In this document: positions 32,190 through 40,830 of the stretch, piece by piece
How the letters are laid out: every line of letters starts with the position of its first letter
Numbering within the stretch: the first letter of the stretch is position 1
Source of the DNA: an uncultured Eubacteriales bacterium
GTDB lineage: Bacteria > Bacillota > Clostridia > Christensenellales > Aristaeellaceae
DNA length: 48,483 nt
NCBI GenBank assembly: GCA_900315675.1
Contig: OMZY01000020.1
Location: 1 to 48,483 of the forward strand
Direction of reading: 5' to 3'
Notes under the pieces: generated by a model
Told to the model about the DNA's origin: nothing
Database searches by the model: none
What the model saw: only the letters and a program-made list of their open reading frames with translations
Position numbers and translations under genes: made by a program

Positions 32190-34526
32190 GTGAACAAACT
32201 GCAACGAATCCTGTGTCTGCTGCTAACTGTACTCCTGCTGGTTCAGGCGCCTCTTCTCGCCATGGCGGAAGGGGAGCAGGCAGACGCGGAACCGGCTGAG
32301 TTTCAAGCTCCCGAGGAACTGATTGTCGGACATCCCACGATTACAAAGGGCGATTTCTTTACCGAACTGTTCGGCAATGATACCGCCGATATCGATGTCC
32401 GCGCTCTGATCCACGGATATAACCTGGTCAACTGGGACCAAAACCAGGGCACCTACGTGTTTGACCCCAGCGTAGTGGAAACGATCGGACCGGTGGAGGT
32501 TGACGAAATGGGCAACCACACCTACAAGATGATCCTCTGCGACGATCTGTATTATTCCGACGGTACGCCCATCACGGCCTGGGATTACGCTTTCTCCCTG
32601 CTGCTGATGATGAGCCCTGAAATCGAAGCGATCGGCGGTAAGATTTACCGCGCGGAGCATCTGCTGGGTTACGACGACTATATTGCCACCCGGAAAAAGA
32701 TCCTGGCCGGCGAAGAGCTGACGGACGATGACGTCCGGAGCCTGAGCGGCGTGGAAGTACACAGCGACCATGAACTGTGGTTCCACCTGGACGGTGAATT
32801 CCTGCCTTACTTCTTTGAGACAGGCCTGCTGCTGACCGTGCCTTATCCGATCAACGTGATCGCTCCCGGATGCAAGGTCTATGACGACGGTTTCGGCGTG
32901 TATCTCGGCAACGCGGATCAGAATGTCCAGAAGCCGGTATTCACCCCTGAACTGCTGCAGAAAACCATCCTGGATCCGGAAACCGGATACAACTCTCATC
33001 CTTCCGTGGTTTCCGGCCCCTACACGCTGGTTTCCTGGGACGAGGCGACCGGCGAAGGCCATTATGAGATCAACCCCTACTTCAAGGGTGCCTGGATGCA
33101 CAACAACCTGCCCGGCCCCGATTATTCCGGCCCGGCGAATTACGTCCAGGTGATGGATGTCGACAACGAGACACCCAAGCTGGATGCCAACGGCGATGAA
33201 ATCTGGCTGGTGAAGCCCACCATTGAGAAAATCAAGTTTGTTGTGGCTGACAACGATACCCTGATCCAGCAGCTGGCTGACGGCGAGCTGCACCTGGTCA
33301 ACAAAGTTACCTACGGCCCGACGATCCTGGAGGGTATCCAGAGGTCCGGCGAAGGGATCCGCTCCACGCCTTATCCGCGTATCGGCCTTTCCTTCCTGAC
33401 CTTCACCTATGACTGGCCCACCGTACATGACAAGGAAGTCCGCCAGGCCATCGCCTGGTGTATGGACCGCGACCTGCTGGGCGCCCTGTACTGCGGCAGC
33501 GCGGAAGGCGGCCAGACCTTTGCCACGCGCGTGGACGGATATTACGGCATTGAACAGTGGGAGTACCTGCTGCTGACCGGCCAGCTGTCCTATCCTGTCA
33601 ACTTCCTGGATCAGGTGACCCTGCCCCAGGTGCTGACCAAGGACGGCGAGGAAGAAGACCTGACCAAGAAGTTCAAGAACCGCTATGTGGAAACCCAGGA
33701 AGACTATGAAAAGGCTGTGGCTGCTTGGGGTGCCCTCGCGGATGAGTGGAAAGACAAGCTGACGGTTTATACCGTGGACCTGAACAAGGCCAAGAAGCTG
33801 CTGGAAAAGGCTGACTGGACGCTGAACCGCAACGGTGATCCCTTCCAGGAAGGCGTGGACGACGTCCGCTGCAAGAAGATGGACGACGGTTCCATTGTGG
33901 CGCTGGACCTGAAGATGATGTATCCGGCCGGCAACCACATGGCAGAGCTTATGCAGACCGCGGTCCGTACCGGCAATGAAACACTTCCGGAAGACGCTGT
34001 TGAAGTACAGGCCAATACGGGCAGTTTTGTAGAGAACCTTGCTTCCGTGGGTATCAAGCTTGAGCTGGTGCCCGAACCGATGGAGGAACTGCTGAAGTCC
34101 TACTACCGGCAGAAGGAACGCACCACCGATATGATCTATCTGGCGACCAACTTCCATGTTATCGTGGACCCGTCCATTACCTATTCCACGGATAACACGA
34201 AAAACCACGAGATCTGGAACAACACCTATTCGGATGACGAGGAGCTCTGGATTGACGCCAAGGCGATGCGCCGGACGGAACCGGGCGATGTTTTCGAGTA
34301 TGTTTCCAAGTGGGTTACCTTCCAGGAACGCTATAATGAAGTACTGCCCACCATCCCGATTTACTCGAATATCTATTTCGACTTCTTCAATGAGTACCTG
34401 CAGAATTACTACATTACCGGACAGGTGACCTGGTCCCAGGCCATTCTCCCCGCGTATTTCGCACTGGAGAATATGGAAACTCCTGCTGCTGCAGACATTG
34501 GGGATGACTTTGAAACATTCGACTGA
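32190..34526 (+). CDS. Large family 5 extracellular solute-binding protein (peptide/oligopeptide type)
   Basis: 778 aa from GTG 32190 (GGAAGGA upstream). Signal peptide MNKLQRILCLLLTVLLLVQA, cleavage near AMA|EG, no lipobox Cys. The SBP_bac_5 pattern is seen: NHTYKMILCDDLYYSDGTPITAWDYAFSL, SGPYTLVSWDEATGEGHYEINPYFKG, and VRQAIAWCMDRD. It is longer than the usual 500-600 aa. The family captures peptides or other large solutes for an ABC permease; no permease or ATPase gene is beside it, so it is an orphan binder or uses a remote transporter. Linked to a Cna-B protein, which is unusual. Terminator follows. Confidence 0.88.
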   Translation: MNKLQRILCLLLTVLLLVQAPLLAMAEGEQADAEPAEFQAPEELIVGHPTITKGDFFTELFGNDTADIDVRALIHGYNLVNWDQNQGTYVFDPSVVETIGPVEVDEMGNHTYKMILCDDLYYSDGTPITAWDYAFSLLLMMSPEIEAIGGKIYRAEHLLGYDDYIATRKKILAGEELTDDDVRSLSGVEVHSDHELWFHLDGEFLPYFFETGLLLTVPYPINVIAPGCKVYDDGFGVYLGNADQNVQKPVFTPELLQKTILDPETGYNSHPSVVSGPYTLVSWDEATGEGHYEINPYFKGAWMHNNLPGPDYSGPANYVQVMDVDNETPKLDANGDEIWLVKPTIEKIKFVVADNDTLIQQLADGELHLVNKVTYGPTILEGIQRSGEGIRSTPYPRIGLSFLTFTYDWPTVHDKEVRQAIAWCMDRDLLGALYCGSAEGGQTFATRVDGYYGIEQWEYLLLTGQLSYPVNFLDQVTLPQVLTKDGEEEDLTKKFKNRYVETQEDYEKAVAAWGALADEWKDKLTVYTVDLNKAKKLLEKADWTLNRNGDPFQEGVDDVRCKKMDDGSIVALDLKMMYPAGNHMAELMQTAVRTGNETLPEDAVEVQANTGSFVENLASVGIKLELVPEPMEELLKSYYRQKERTTDMIYLATNFHVIVDPSITYSTDNTKNHEIWNNTYSDDEELWIDAKAMRRTEPGDVFEYVSKWVTFQERYNEVLPTIPIYSNIYFDFFNEYLQNYYITGQVTWSQAILPAYFALENMETPAAADIGDDFETFD

Positions 34527-34541
34527 TTCCAATAATTCATG

Positions 34542-34571
34542 CCGGGCGCTGTACGCAGCGCCCGGTTTTTT
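34542..34571 (+). terminator. Terminator of the solute-binding protein gene
   Basis: CCGGGCGCTG-TACG-CAGCGCCCGG followed by TTTTTT, perfect 10-bp stem. The next ribosome site begins only a few bases later, so some read-through may feed the next gene. Confidence 0.9.
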
Positions 34572-34589
34572 CAGGAGAAGACAAAAAAC

Positions 34590-35414
34590 ATGCACAAAAT
34601 CCTTTGTTCGACCGGCGCCCTGATCGGCAGACCCAACGGAAGGGATTACCGCTTGCTGAAGCAATTCTGCCCACAGCTGGAATGCGACGGATTTGAGTTC
34701 ATGCTTTACAGCACCTGGTATGATCAGATTGAAGAACTGACCTATTTTCTGAAGTCCATACAGCTGCATACCCCGGTTATGCACTGCGAAAAATCCCTTT
34801 CGGAGCATATTTCCAAAGGCGGAGAAGATGAACTGAAGGAAGCTTTCCGGCTGTTTGAAATAAACTGCGGTGTTGCTGAAGCGCTGGGCGCTGAAAAGAT
34901 GGTATTCCATCTGTGGAACGGAATCATCTCCGATTCCAATTTCGAAAACAATCTGCGCGCGTATCCGGAACTGCGGGAAAGGGCGAATAAACACGGACTG
35001 ACGCTACTGGTTGAGAATGTGATCTGCCATGCAGATCCGATGTCCCACTGGGTGGAGCTCTGTCAGCATTATACTGAAATCCGGTTTGTATTTGATACTA
35101 AGATGGCAGATTTTCACCGTCAGCTGGAACTGCTTTATCAGCCTGAATATGACTGGCTCTGGAAAGAAAACCATATCCTGCACTATCATGTGAATGACTA
35201 TGACGGCGGCTACAGGGACTGGAGCAACCTGAAGGTTTTGCCGCTAGGAGCAGGACATATTGATTTTGAACGCTTTTTCGGGTTCGTCGGACAGACAGGC
35301 TACGCCGGAGACTTCACTTTTGAAGCCACAGGCTTTGACAAAAACGGTACGGTGAACTTCCGGAAACTGAATGAGCAGTTTGCTCTGGCCAGAAAGTACC
35401 TGAATCGGGTATAA
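34590..35414 (+). CDS. Sugar phosphate isomerase/epimerase-like TIM-barrel protein
   Basis: 274 aa from ATG 34590 (CAGGAGAAG upstream); the longer frame from 34539 crosses the terminator. AP_endonuclease_2/xylose isomerase-like fold: PVMHCEKSLSEH, KMVFHLWNGI, LLVENVICHADPM, FVFDTKMADFH, and HYHVNDYDGGYRDW; the metal-binding Glu, His and Asp of such barrels are in these strands. The family isomerises or dehydrates sugars or inositols; the exact substrate is not defined. A ROK kinase follows after 50 nt, which suggests a small sugar pathway. Confidence 0.85.
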   Translation: MHKILCSTGALIGRPNGRDYRLLKQFCPQLECDGFEFMLYSTWYDQIEELTYFLKSIQLHTPVMHCEKSLSEHISKGGEDELKEAFRLFEINCGVAEALGAEKMVFHLWNGIISDSNFENNLRAYPELRERANKHGLTLLVENVICHADPMSHWVELCQHYTEIRFVFDTKMADFHRQLELLYQPEYDWLWKENHILHYHVNDYDGGYRDWSNLKVLPLGAGHIDFERFFGFVGQTGYAGDFTFEATGFDKNGTVNFRKLNEQFALARKYLNRV

Positions 35415-35464
35415 TAAACCTACAGGCAGACAAACATATAAGCATGGAAAGCGAGGAAGAGAAC

Positions 35465-36358
35465 ATGCTATTTGGAACACTGGAGGCCGGCGGAACCAAA
35501 ATGGTTCTGTCTGTAGGCAATGAAAAGAATGAGCTGCTGGAACAGACCAGTATTCCGACGGAGGCTCCGGAGAAGACTATTCCGGCGATGATAGACTGGT
35601 TCAGGGGAAAAGGAATTGTGTCGCTGGGAATCGGAACCTTCGGGCCGGTGGATCTCAAAACAGATTCACCCACATACGGCTGGATTACGAAAACACCGAA
35701 ACCGGGCTGGAGCGATAAGCCGCTGCTGCCGCCCATGCGGGATGAACTGGGCGTTCCGGCACTGATTGATACGGACGTGAACGCCGCTGCGCTGGCAGAG
35801 TGGAGGCTGGGAGCCGCCAGAGGGCTGAACAACTGTGTTTATGTGACAGTCGGAACCGGGATCGGAGCCGGTCTGGTTATTGAAGGAAAACTGGTACACG
35901 GGCTTGTCCATCCGGAACTGGGACATATGCTGCTGCGGCAGGAAGCCAAGGATCCGACTCCTGATGGTTTTTGTCCTTATCACAAAGGCTGTCTGGAAGG
36001 CCTGGCCGCAGGACCAGCCATCGAAAAACGGTGGGGGAAAAAGGGATATGAACTTCCGGAAGATCATGAAGCATGGGATCTGGAAGCGTCTTATCTGGCA
36101 CAGATGTGCGTCAATATGATCTGCGCATTTTCGCCGGAGAAGATTATCCTTGGCGGCGGAGTCATGCAGCAGAAACACCTGTTCCCGATGATCCGGAGAA
36201 AAACACTGGAACTGCTGAATGAATATATACAGTCAGAAGTCATCCTGACAGATATCGATCATTACATCGTGGAACCGGGTCTGGGGACAAAAAGCGGAGC
36301 GACAGGCGCACTTCTCCTTGCCCGGTTTGCATGGGAGGAAAACAAAAAGAACGCTTAA
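35465..36358 (+). CDS. ROK family sugar kinase (fructokinase-like)
   Basis: 297 aa from ATG 35465 (GAGGAAGAG upstream). ATP-binding LEAGGTKMVLSVG, the ROK signature GLNNCVYVTVGTGIGAGLVI, catalytic Asp in LIDTDVNAAALAEW, and the zinc site HPELGH then CPYHKGCLEGLAAGPAI. The layout and the H...C-x2-H-x2-C ligands match the YdhR/GmuE fructokinase subgroup, which phosphorylates fructose or related hexoses. Probably co-transcribed with the isomerase-like gene. A weak terminator follows. Confidence 0.93.
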   Translation: MLFGTLEAGGTKMVLSVGNEKNELLEQTSIPTEAPEKTIPAMIDWFRGKGIVSLGIGTFGPVDLKTDSPTYGWITKTPKPGWSDKPLLPPMRDELGVPALIDTDVNAAALAEWRLGAARGLNNCVYVTVGTGIGAGLVIEGKLVHGLVHPELGHMLLRQEAKDPTPDGFCPYHKGCLEGLAAGPAIEKRWGKKGYELPEDHEAWDLEASYLAQMCVNMICAFSPEKIILGGGVMQQKHLFPMIRRKTLELLNEYIQSEVILTDIDHYIVEPGLGTKSGATGALLLARFAWEENKKNA

Positions 36359-36397
36359 GACCATACAAATCAATACAATAAAAGAACAATAGCAACT

Positions 36398-36437
36398 AAA
36401 AGAACAGCGTTTCAAAAAATGTCTGTTCTTTTTACAT
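36398..36437 (+). terminator. Terminator of the ROK kinase gene
   Basis: AAAAGAACAG (36398-36407) / CTGTTCTTTT (36423-36432) with a 15-nt loop and T-rich end. Confidence 0.6.
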
Positions 36438-36850
36438 TTTTGTCTTTTGACAGCATTTGAGAACTGTATAATGTGCATGTAGATGCAACAAAACGTGTAT
36501 AATAAAACCAAATAATGGAAAATTGTAGGAAGAAAAAGAGTCGGAACCGATTCCAACGCAATGATTATGGGCGTTCCGGCAGATCCGGGCAAGGACAGAA
36601 GATGCCAGCAGCCTCCTGAAAACGTGTAAAATGGGAAATGTACGAACCATATCATAAAGCTTTTGCATAGAAAAATACCGTATAAATGACAAAATCAGAG
36701 GAGAAACGTATAAATATGGGTTACTTTATGCAAATACATGAAAAGAAGCAAGTAATCATAAAAATGAGACGGATTTCAAATTGTATACAAGTTTGTATGT
36801 TCCGGAAAGGCCATATCTGTTTATATTTCTATAAATTGGAAAGAAATGGC
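36438..36850. other. Long AT-rich regulatory gap upstream of the TEAP-repeat gene
   Basis: It contains consensus-like TATAAT boxes at 36467-36472 and 36498-36503 without good -35 partners, a perfect 10-bp palindrome TTGTATACAA (36781-36790) of the type bound by GntR-family repressors, and a possible small ORF (36716-36859). No RNA family was recognised. Confidence 0.4.
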
Positions 36851-36859
36851 TTGAAATGA
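36716..36859 (+). CDS. Possible small basic protein (47 aa), doubtful
   Basis: ATG 36716 is preceded by AGAGGAG (36697-36703), 12 nt away. The translation begins MGYFMQIHEKKQVIIKMRR and ends YKLERNGLK; it is Lys/Arg-rich with three Cys. Composition is as AT-rich as the surrounding gap, and its end overlaps the -35 of the next promoter, so it may be chance. Confidence 0.2.
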   Translation: MGYFMQIHEKKQVIIKMRRISNCIQVCMFRKGHICLYFYKLERNGLK

Positions 36860-36912
36860 ATTTTCTTGTGTGGTATGATTTGGTTGGTTAACTATGCCCA
36901 TTTTGGGTTAAC
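36851..36912 (+). promoter_or_regulatory. Extended -10 promoter plus GTTAAC dyad operator for the TEAP-repeat gene
   Basis: TTGAAA (36851-36856), 17-nt spacer, TGG-TATGAT (hexamer 36874-36879). Immediately downstream, GTTAAC (36887-36892) and GTTAAC (36907-36912) enclose CCCA-TTT-TGGG, a 26-nt dyad at the transcription start. The direct repeat ATGTAAC-TTTT-ATGTAAC lies a further 25-45 nt downstream. Confidence 0.65.
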
Positions 36913-37018
36913 AAAACACTTCCGAAATCGATCCGATGTAACTTTTATGTAACGCAGAATCGGAAGAGTGCAAATAATGAAATCAGTCACCCAGGTATAT
37001 GAAAAGAGGGGTATGGAT

Positions 37019-40000
37019 ATGATGAAGCAGCTCAGAAAGGTTTTCTCCATCCTGTGCGCTATTGCCCTGCTGGTCTCCAGCATGACTTTGGTGTATGCAG
37101 AAGATGAAGTGACCGAAGTGACGGCCGCTCCGGTTGAAGCACCGACGGAGGCTCCTACGGCAGCCCCCACGGAAGCACCGACGGAAGCGCCCACAGCAGC
37201 TCCCACGGAGGCGCCCACACCTGCGCCCACGGAAGCTCCGACTGAGGCGCCTACACCGGCACCGACCGAGGCACCCACAGCTGCTCCTACGGAAGCGCCT
37301 ACCGAGGCACCGACGGCTGCTCCTACGGAAGCCCCGACTGAGGCTCCCACAGCTGCACCGACCGAGGCTCCCGAGGCCGCGCCGACTGAAGCACCCACAG
37401 CTGCGCCGACAGAAGCACCCGCTGCTCCCGCGGAAGAGACCTCCGCGCCGACAGAAGCCCCTACTGCCGCTCCGACGGAAGCGCCTGTTGTGGAAGAAGA
37501 CGACGGTCTGGTTGAGATTGATGACAACTGGGGTTATGTGGATCCTGAAGTCATCAGCGAGAACGTCCCTGAAATGACAGATGAAATGAAGGGAATCCGG
37601 AAGGCTGAAATGAACATGGGTCAGACAATGTCTGATTCCATTACTATCGGAGACGAGCTGATCATCACCCTGAAGGGCTGCGGAAAAACCCCCGTTGAAA
37701 TGAAGCTCTATGCTTCCAACAATACAGCCATTCATGCGAAGGTGGATGGAAAGGCTGTCAACTTTACCCCGGCTGACAGCGACATCCCGAACATGAAACT
37801 GTATATATATGAAATGGCCAATCCGAACGGCCGTACCCATGAGATTATCCTTTCTGCCTATGATGCTGTCGCGTTCCGACTTAGTGTTACTGAAAAACAG
37901 GCCGCGGAAGTGACCGAAGCTCCCGCTGCCCAGAATAATGCCCCCGCTGCAGAACCTGCAGCAGTGAATGCGGCTCCTGCCGAGATCCCGGCAGCGCCTG
38001 CGGCGGTTCCCGAGGCACAGCCCGCAGCAGTTCCCCAGCCGATCCCGGCTGAAGAAACGGTTGCTGTTCCCCAGCCGATTCCGGTTGAAGAGACCATGCC
38101 TGTGCCGCAGCCGATTCCCGCAGAGGAAACAGCTCCTGTAACAGCTCCGGAAGAACCTGCTGCTCCGGCAGAAGCACCTGTTGAAGTTTCCGCTCCCGCT
38201 GAAGTACCGGCAGAAGTTCCCACTGAAGTATCGGATGATGCTCCTGCTGAAGTACCGGCAGAAGTTCCTGCTGAAGCTCCCGCTGATGTACCGGCAGAAG
38301 TTCCCGCAGAAGAGCCTGCGGATGTACCGGCAGAGGTGCCGGCGGAAGCACCCGCGGCTGAACCGGCTCCCGCTCCTGCACCCACAGTGCAGCCTGCCGA
38401 CAAGAATTATGATGCCCTGAAGGTTGGCTATCAGATCAGCGATAACCTCACCGCCGGTCAGAAGGGTAAGATTCAGATCAAGTGTGGCAAGAATGAAAAC
38501 GTCACACTGCAGCTGAAAGCAAACCCCGACGCTGTGAGCGTATCCATTGAAGGAAGTGACACCCAGTTCACTCCCACCGGAAATAGTACCTATATCTGTG
38601 AACTGAAGAACATCGCGTTCCGGAAGTTCAACATTACCATCTCTGCAAAACAGAATCTGTCCTTCACGCTGAGTTCTTTCGCGGTGAAGAAGGAAGAACC
38701 TACTGAAGCTCCGACCGAAGCACCTACTCCGGCTCCGACCGAAGCTCCGACTGAAGCACCTACCGAAGCACCTACTCCGGCTCCGACCGAAGCTCCGACC
38801 GAAGCACCTACTCCGGCTCCGACCGAAGCTCCGACTGAAGCACCTACCGAAGCGCCGACTGAAGCTCCGACTGAGGCACCTACCGAAGCTCCGACTGAAG
38901 TTCCGACCGAAGCGCCCACTGAGGCAACTGCTGAAGAACCTACCGATGTTCCCGCTGAGACTCCGGTTGAAAACGCAGACGGTGAACAGGCTGCGGAAGA
39001 AGCAGAGACAGAAGAACCCGCAGAGGATGCCTCTGAAGATGAACAATATAATAAGGAAGAAACCAGAGATGAATCTGCTGAAGAGGTGAACGCTGAAGAA
39101 GGCGAAAAAGCGGATGAATCTTCTGAACAGACCGAAGTCTCTATTGAGGGTGAAGAGGGCGAAAACGCTGAAGACATAAGCGCCGAAGAGGAGACCGAAC
39201 CCGCTGAAGAGAATCAGGAAGACGCGGTAACGGAAGAAGAAAATCAGGAAGAAGAAACTTCTGAAGAGACCGAAGCTTCTGAAGAAGAAACCGAAGCTGA
39301 AGAATCCGAAGAAGCGAATACAGAAGAGGACACTTCCGAAGAAGCTGAAACTTCAGATGAAGAAACCGAAGAGGCCGAATCTGAAGAAGTGAATGCGGAT
39401 GAGGAAACTTCCGAAGAAACCGAAGCAGAAGAATCTGAAGAAGAGAATATAGATGAAGTAACCGATGAAGAAGCTGCTGAAGGCGAAGAAGAAGCCGAAG
39501 CGGATTCTGAAGAAGAGGAAGAAGCTGAAGAAACTGAAGCTGAACCTCTGACTGACGAACAGCTGGCTGAGCTGGGTTATCGGAAGGTCCAGATTCTGAA
39601 CCGGAACGGTACTGATGTATATGAAGTCACAGCCGCTGCCGTTGAAGTGATCGGTCACGTCAGCTTTGAAGAGGAAATCTGGATCAAGGACATTGCCGCG
39701 GAAGGCTGGGCACAGATTTATACAACAGATGAAGAAGCCCGCCACTACGTCAAGCTCGAAGAAATCGGCAAGCAGGAAATCACCGAAGAGGATCTGCTTG
39801 AGATGGGCTACCGCAAAGTCCAGATTCTGAACAAGAACGGCGCCAACATCTATGAAGCTGCAGCAGAAGACGCAGCTGTGGCCGGAACGATTGACTTCGA
39901 AAACGAGATCTGGATCAAGGATCTTGAAACCGAAGGCTGGGCACGGGTCTTCACAGAGGATGAAGCAGAACAGTTCATTAAGCTGGATGAGATTGCCGAA

Positions 40001-40765
40001 CAGGCAATCACGGATGAGGAACTGGAAGAACTCGGTTACCGTAAGGTTCAGGTTCTGAATGCCAACGGTACGGACGTTCATGAAGCTGCTGCTGAAGACG
40101 CCGGTGTGATCGAGCATATCGATTTCGAATCCGAAATCTGGATCAAAGATATCGAAACTGAAGGCTGGGCACAGATCTATACGGAAGAGGAAGAACCTGA
40201 AAAGTTCATCCTTTTGGCCGAACTCGAGAAACAGCCGCATACCGATGAAGAAATGCTCGAAATGGGCTATGTTAAAGTATACGTTGCTATTGATATCGGC
40301 GCGAATATCTACAACGGCCTGGGTGAGCATGAAGAAGCCGCGGATCATCTGGATCTGAACACCGAACTCTGGGTCAGGATTATTGAGAACGAGGAACGCG
40401 CACAGATCATCGATCCTGTGGAGCTGGAAGGAACCGGCTATATCAACCTGGTGGATATCATCGCTATCCTGAAGCCGGAAGGCATGGAAAACCTGCCTAC
40501 CAGAGAAATCATTCTCCATGACGTCTTCAAGGAATTCGGCATGAACGTGATCTTCATTGGTACGGAAGTGCCGTACGAACTGGAACTGATCAACTTCATG
40601 GAAGACGATCATTATGAGGTCAAATGGCAGTACAGCATTGACGGTGAAGAATTTATTGATATCCCGGACGCCAATGAGCTTACTTTCACCTATATTGCTG
40701 ATGAAGAAAACCAGAATTATATCTGGAAAGCTATTGTGAAACTGGTAACCTTGACAGAAGAATAA
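37019..40765 (+). CDS. Large secreted TEAP/Pro-Glu-rich repeat protein with SH3-like repeats
   Basis: 1248 aa from ATG 37019, 7 nt after AGAGGGG (37005-37011). Signal peptide ending LVYAED. Order by residue: 34-158 TEAP/TPAP/TAAP repeats; 161-296 a beta domain (MGQTMSDSITIGDELIITLK); 296-461 Ala-Pro/Glu-Val-Pro linker; 461-558 a second copy of that domain (VGYQISDNLTAGQKGKIQIK); 559-643 more TEAP repeats; 643-843 very acidic Glu/Ser/Thr; 843-1151 four repeats of about 80 aa, each GYRKVQILNxNGxxVYE...IWIKDxxxEGWAxIYT, resembling bacterial SH3 domains; and a final Ig-like module (VKWQYSIDGEEFIDIPDANE). No LPxTG or membrane anchor. It probably acts as a wall-spanning or surface-layer protein; SH3-like units may hold it to peptidoglycan. 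The role is unknown. Confidence 0.85.
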   Translation: MMKQLRKVFSILCAIALLVSSMTLVYAEDEVTEVTAAPVEAPTEAPTAAPTEAPTEAPTAAPTEAPTPAPTEAPTEAPTPAPTEAPTAAPTEAPTEAPTAAPTEAPTEAPTAAPTEAPEAAPTEAPTAAPTEAPAAPAEETSAPTEAPTAAPTEAPVVEEDDGLVEIDDNWGYVDPEVISENVPEMTDEMKGIRKAEMNMGQTMSDSITIGDELIITLKGCGKTPVEMKLYASNNTAIHAKVDGKAVNFTPADSDIPNMKLYIYEMANPNGRTHEIILSAYDAVAFRLSVTEKQAAEVTEAPAAQNNAPAAEPAAVNAAPAEIPAAPAAVPEAQPAAVPQPIPAEETVAVPQPIPVEETMPVPQPIPAEETAPVTAPEEPAAPAEAPVEVSAPAEVPAEVPTEVSDDAPAEVPAEVPAEAPADVPAEVPAEEPADVPAEVPAEAPAAEPAPAPAPTVQPADKNYDALKVGYQISDNLTAGQKGKIQIKCGKNENVTLQLKANPDAVSVSIEGSDTQFTPTGNSTYICELKNIAFRKFNITISAKQNLSFTLSSFAVKKEEPTEAPTEAPTPAPTEAPTEAPTEAPTPAPTEAPTEAPTPAPTEAPTEAPTEAPTEAPTEAPTEAPTEVPTEAPTEATAEEPTDVPAETPVENADGEQAAEEAETEEPAEDASEDEQYNKEETRDESAEEVNAEEGEKADESSEQTEVSIEGEEGENAEDISAEEETEPAEENQEDAVTEEENQEEETSEETEASEEETEAEESEEANTEEDTSEEAETSDEETEEAESEEVNADEETSEETEAEESEEENIDEVTDEEAAEGEEEAEADSEEEEEAEETEAEPLTDEQLAELGYRKVQILNRNGTDVYEVTAAAVEVIGHVSFEEEIWIKDIAAEGWAQIYTTDEEARHYVKLEEIGKQEITEEDLLEMGYRKVQILNKNGANIYEAAAEDAAVAGTIDFENEIWIKDLETEGWARVFTEDEAEQFIKLDEIAEQAITDEELEELGYRKVQVLNANGTDVHEAAAEDAGVIEHIDFESEIWIKDIETEGWAQIYTEEEEPEKFILLAELEKQPHTDEEMLEMGYVKVYVAIDIGANIYNGLGEHEEAADHLDLNTELWVRIIENEERAQIIDPVELEGTGYINLVDIIAILKPEGMENLPTREIILHDVFKEFGMNVIFIGTEVPYELELINFMEDDHYEVKWQYSIDGEEFIDIPDANELTFTYIADEENQNYIWKAIVKLVTLTEE
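37120..37490 (+). repeat. Degenerate 12-bp repeat tract coding TEAP/TPAP/TAAP
   Basis: Units of four codons (Thr-Glu/Ala/Pro-Ala-Pro) are repeated about 30 times with synonymous drift. A second, more homogeneous tract lies at 38695-38935 with near-identical DNA units (about GCTCCGACCGAAGCACCTAC), implying recent expansion there. Confidence 0.9.
38695..38935 (+). repeat. Second, more homogeneous TEAP-coding tandem tract
   Basis: Nearly identical 12- to 24-bp units such as CTCCGACCGAAGCACCTAC recur. Low divergence suggests slippage or recombination-driven length change, unlike the drifted tract at 37120-37490. Confidence 0.85.
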
Positions 40766-40830
40766 TTGAACTGATTAAACAAACATAACGGGCAACCTGT
40801 GATTATACCTACCACGAGAGGAGTTTCATT

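Noticed and set aside
36515-36620. 34-codon basic ORF in the gap before the TEAP gene
   Set aside because: No ribosome site and almost no leader after the nearest TATAAT; probably chance.
36540-36650. Riboswitch-like structured segment (GGAACC/GATTCC region)
   Set aside because: Only short, imperfect pairings; no match to the conserved cores of the cyclic-di-GMP or other riboswitches considered.
37120-38935. CRISPR array
   Set aside because: The repeats are in-frame multiples of 3 or 12 bp inside a coding sequence, without unique spacers and without cas genes.
36983-39046. Minus-strand frames of 200-690 codons rich in Gly/Val/Ser/Arg opposite the TEAP gene
   Set aside because: Low-complexity translations of the 12-bp repeats in the wrong frame; no ribosome site, and the sense protein has a clear signal peptide.
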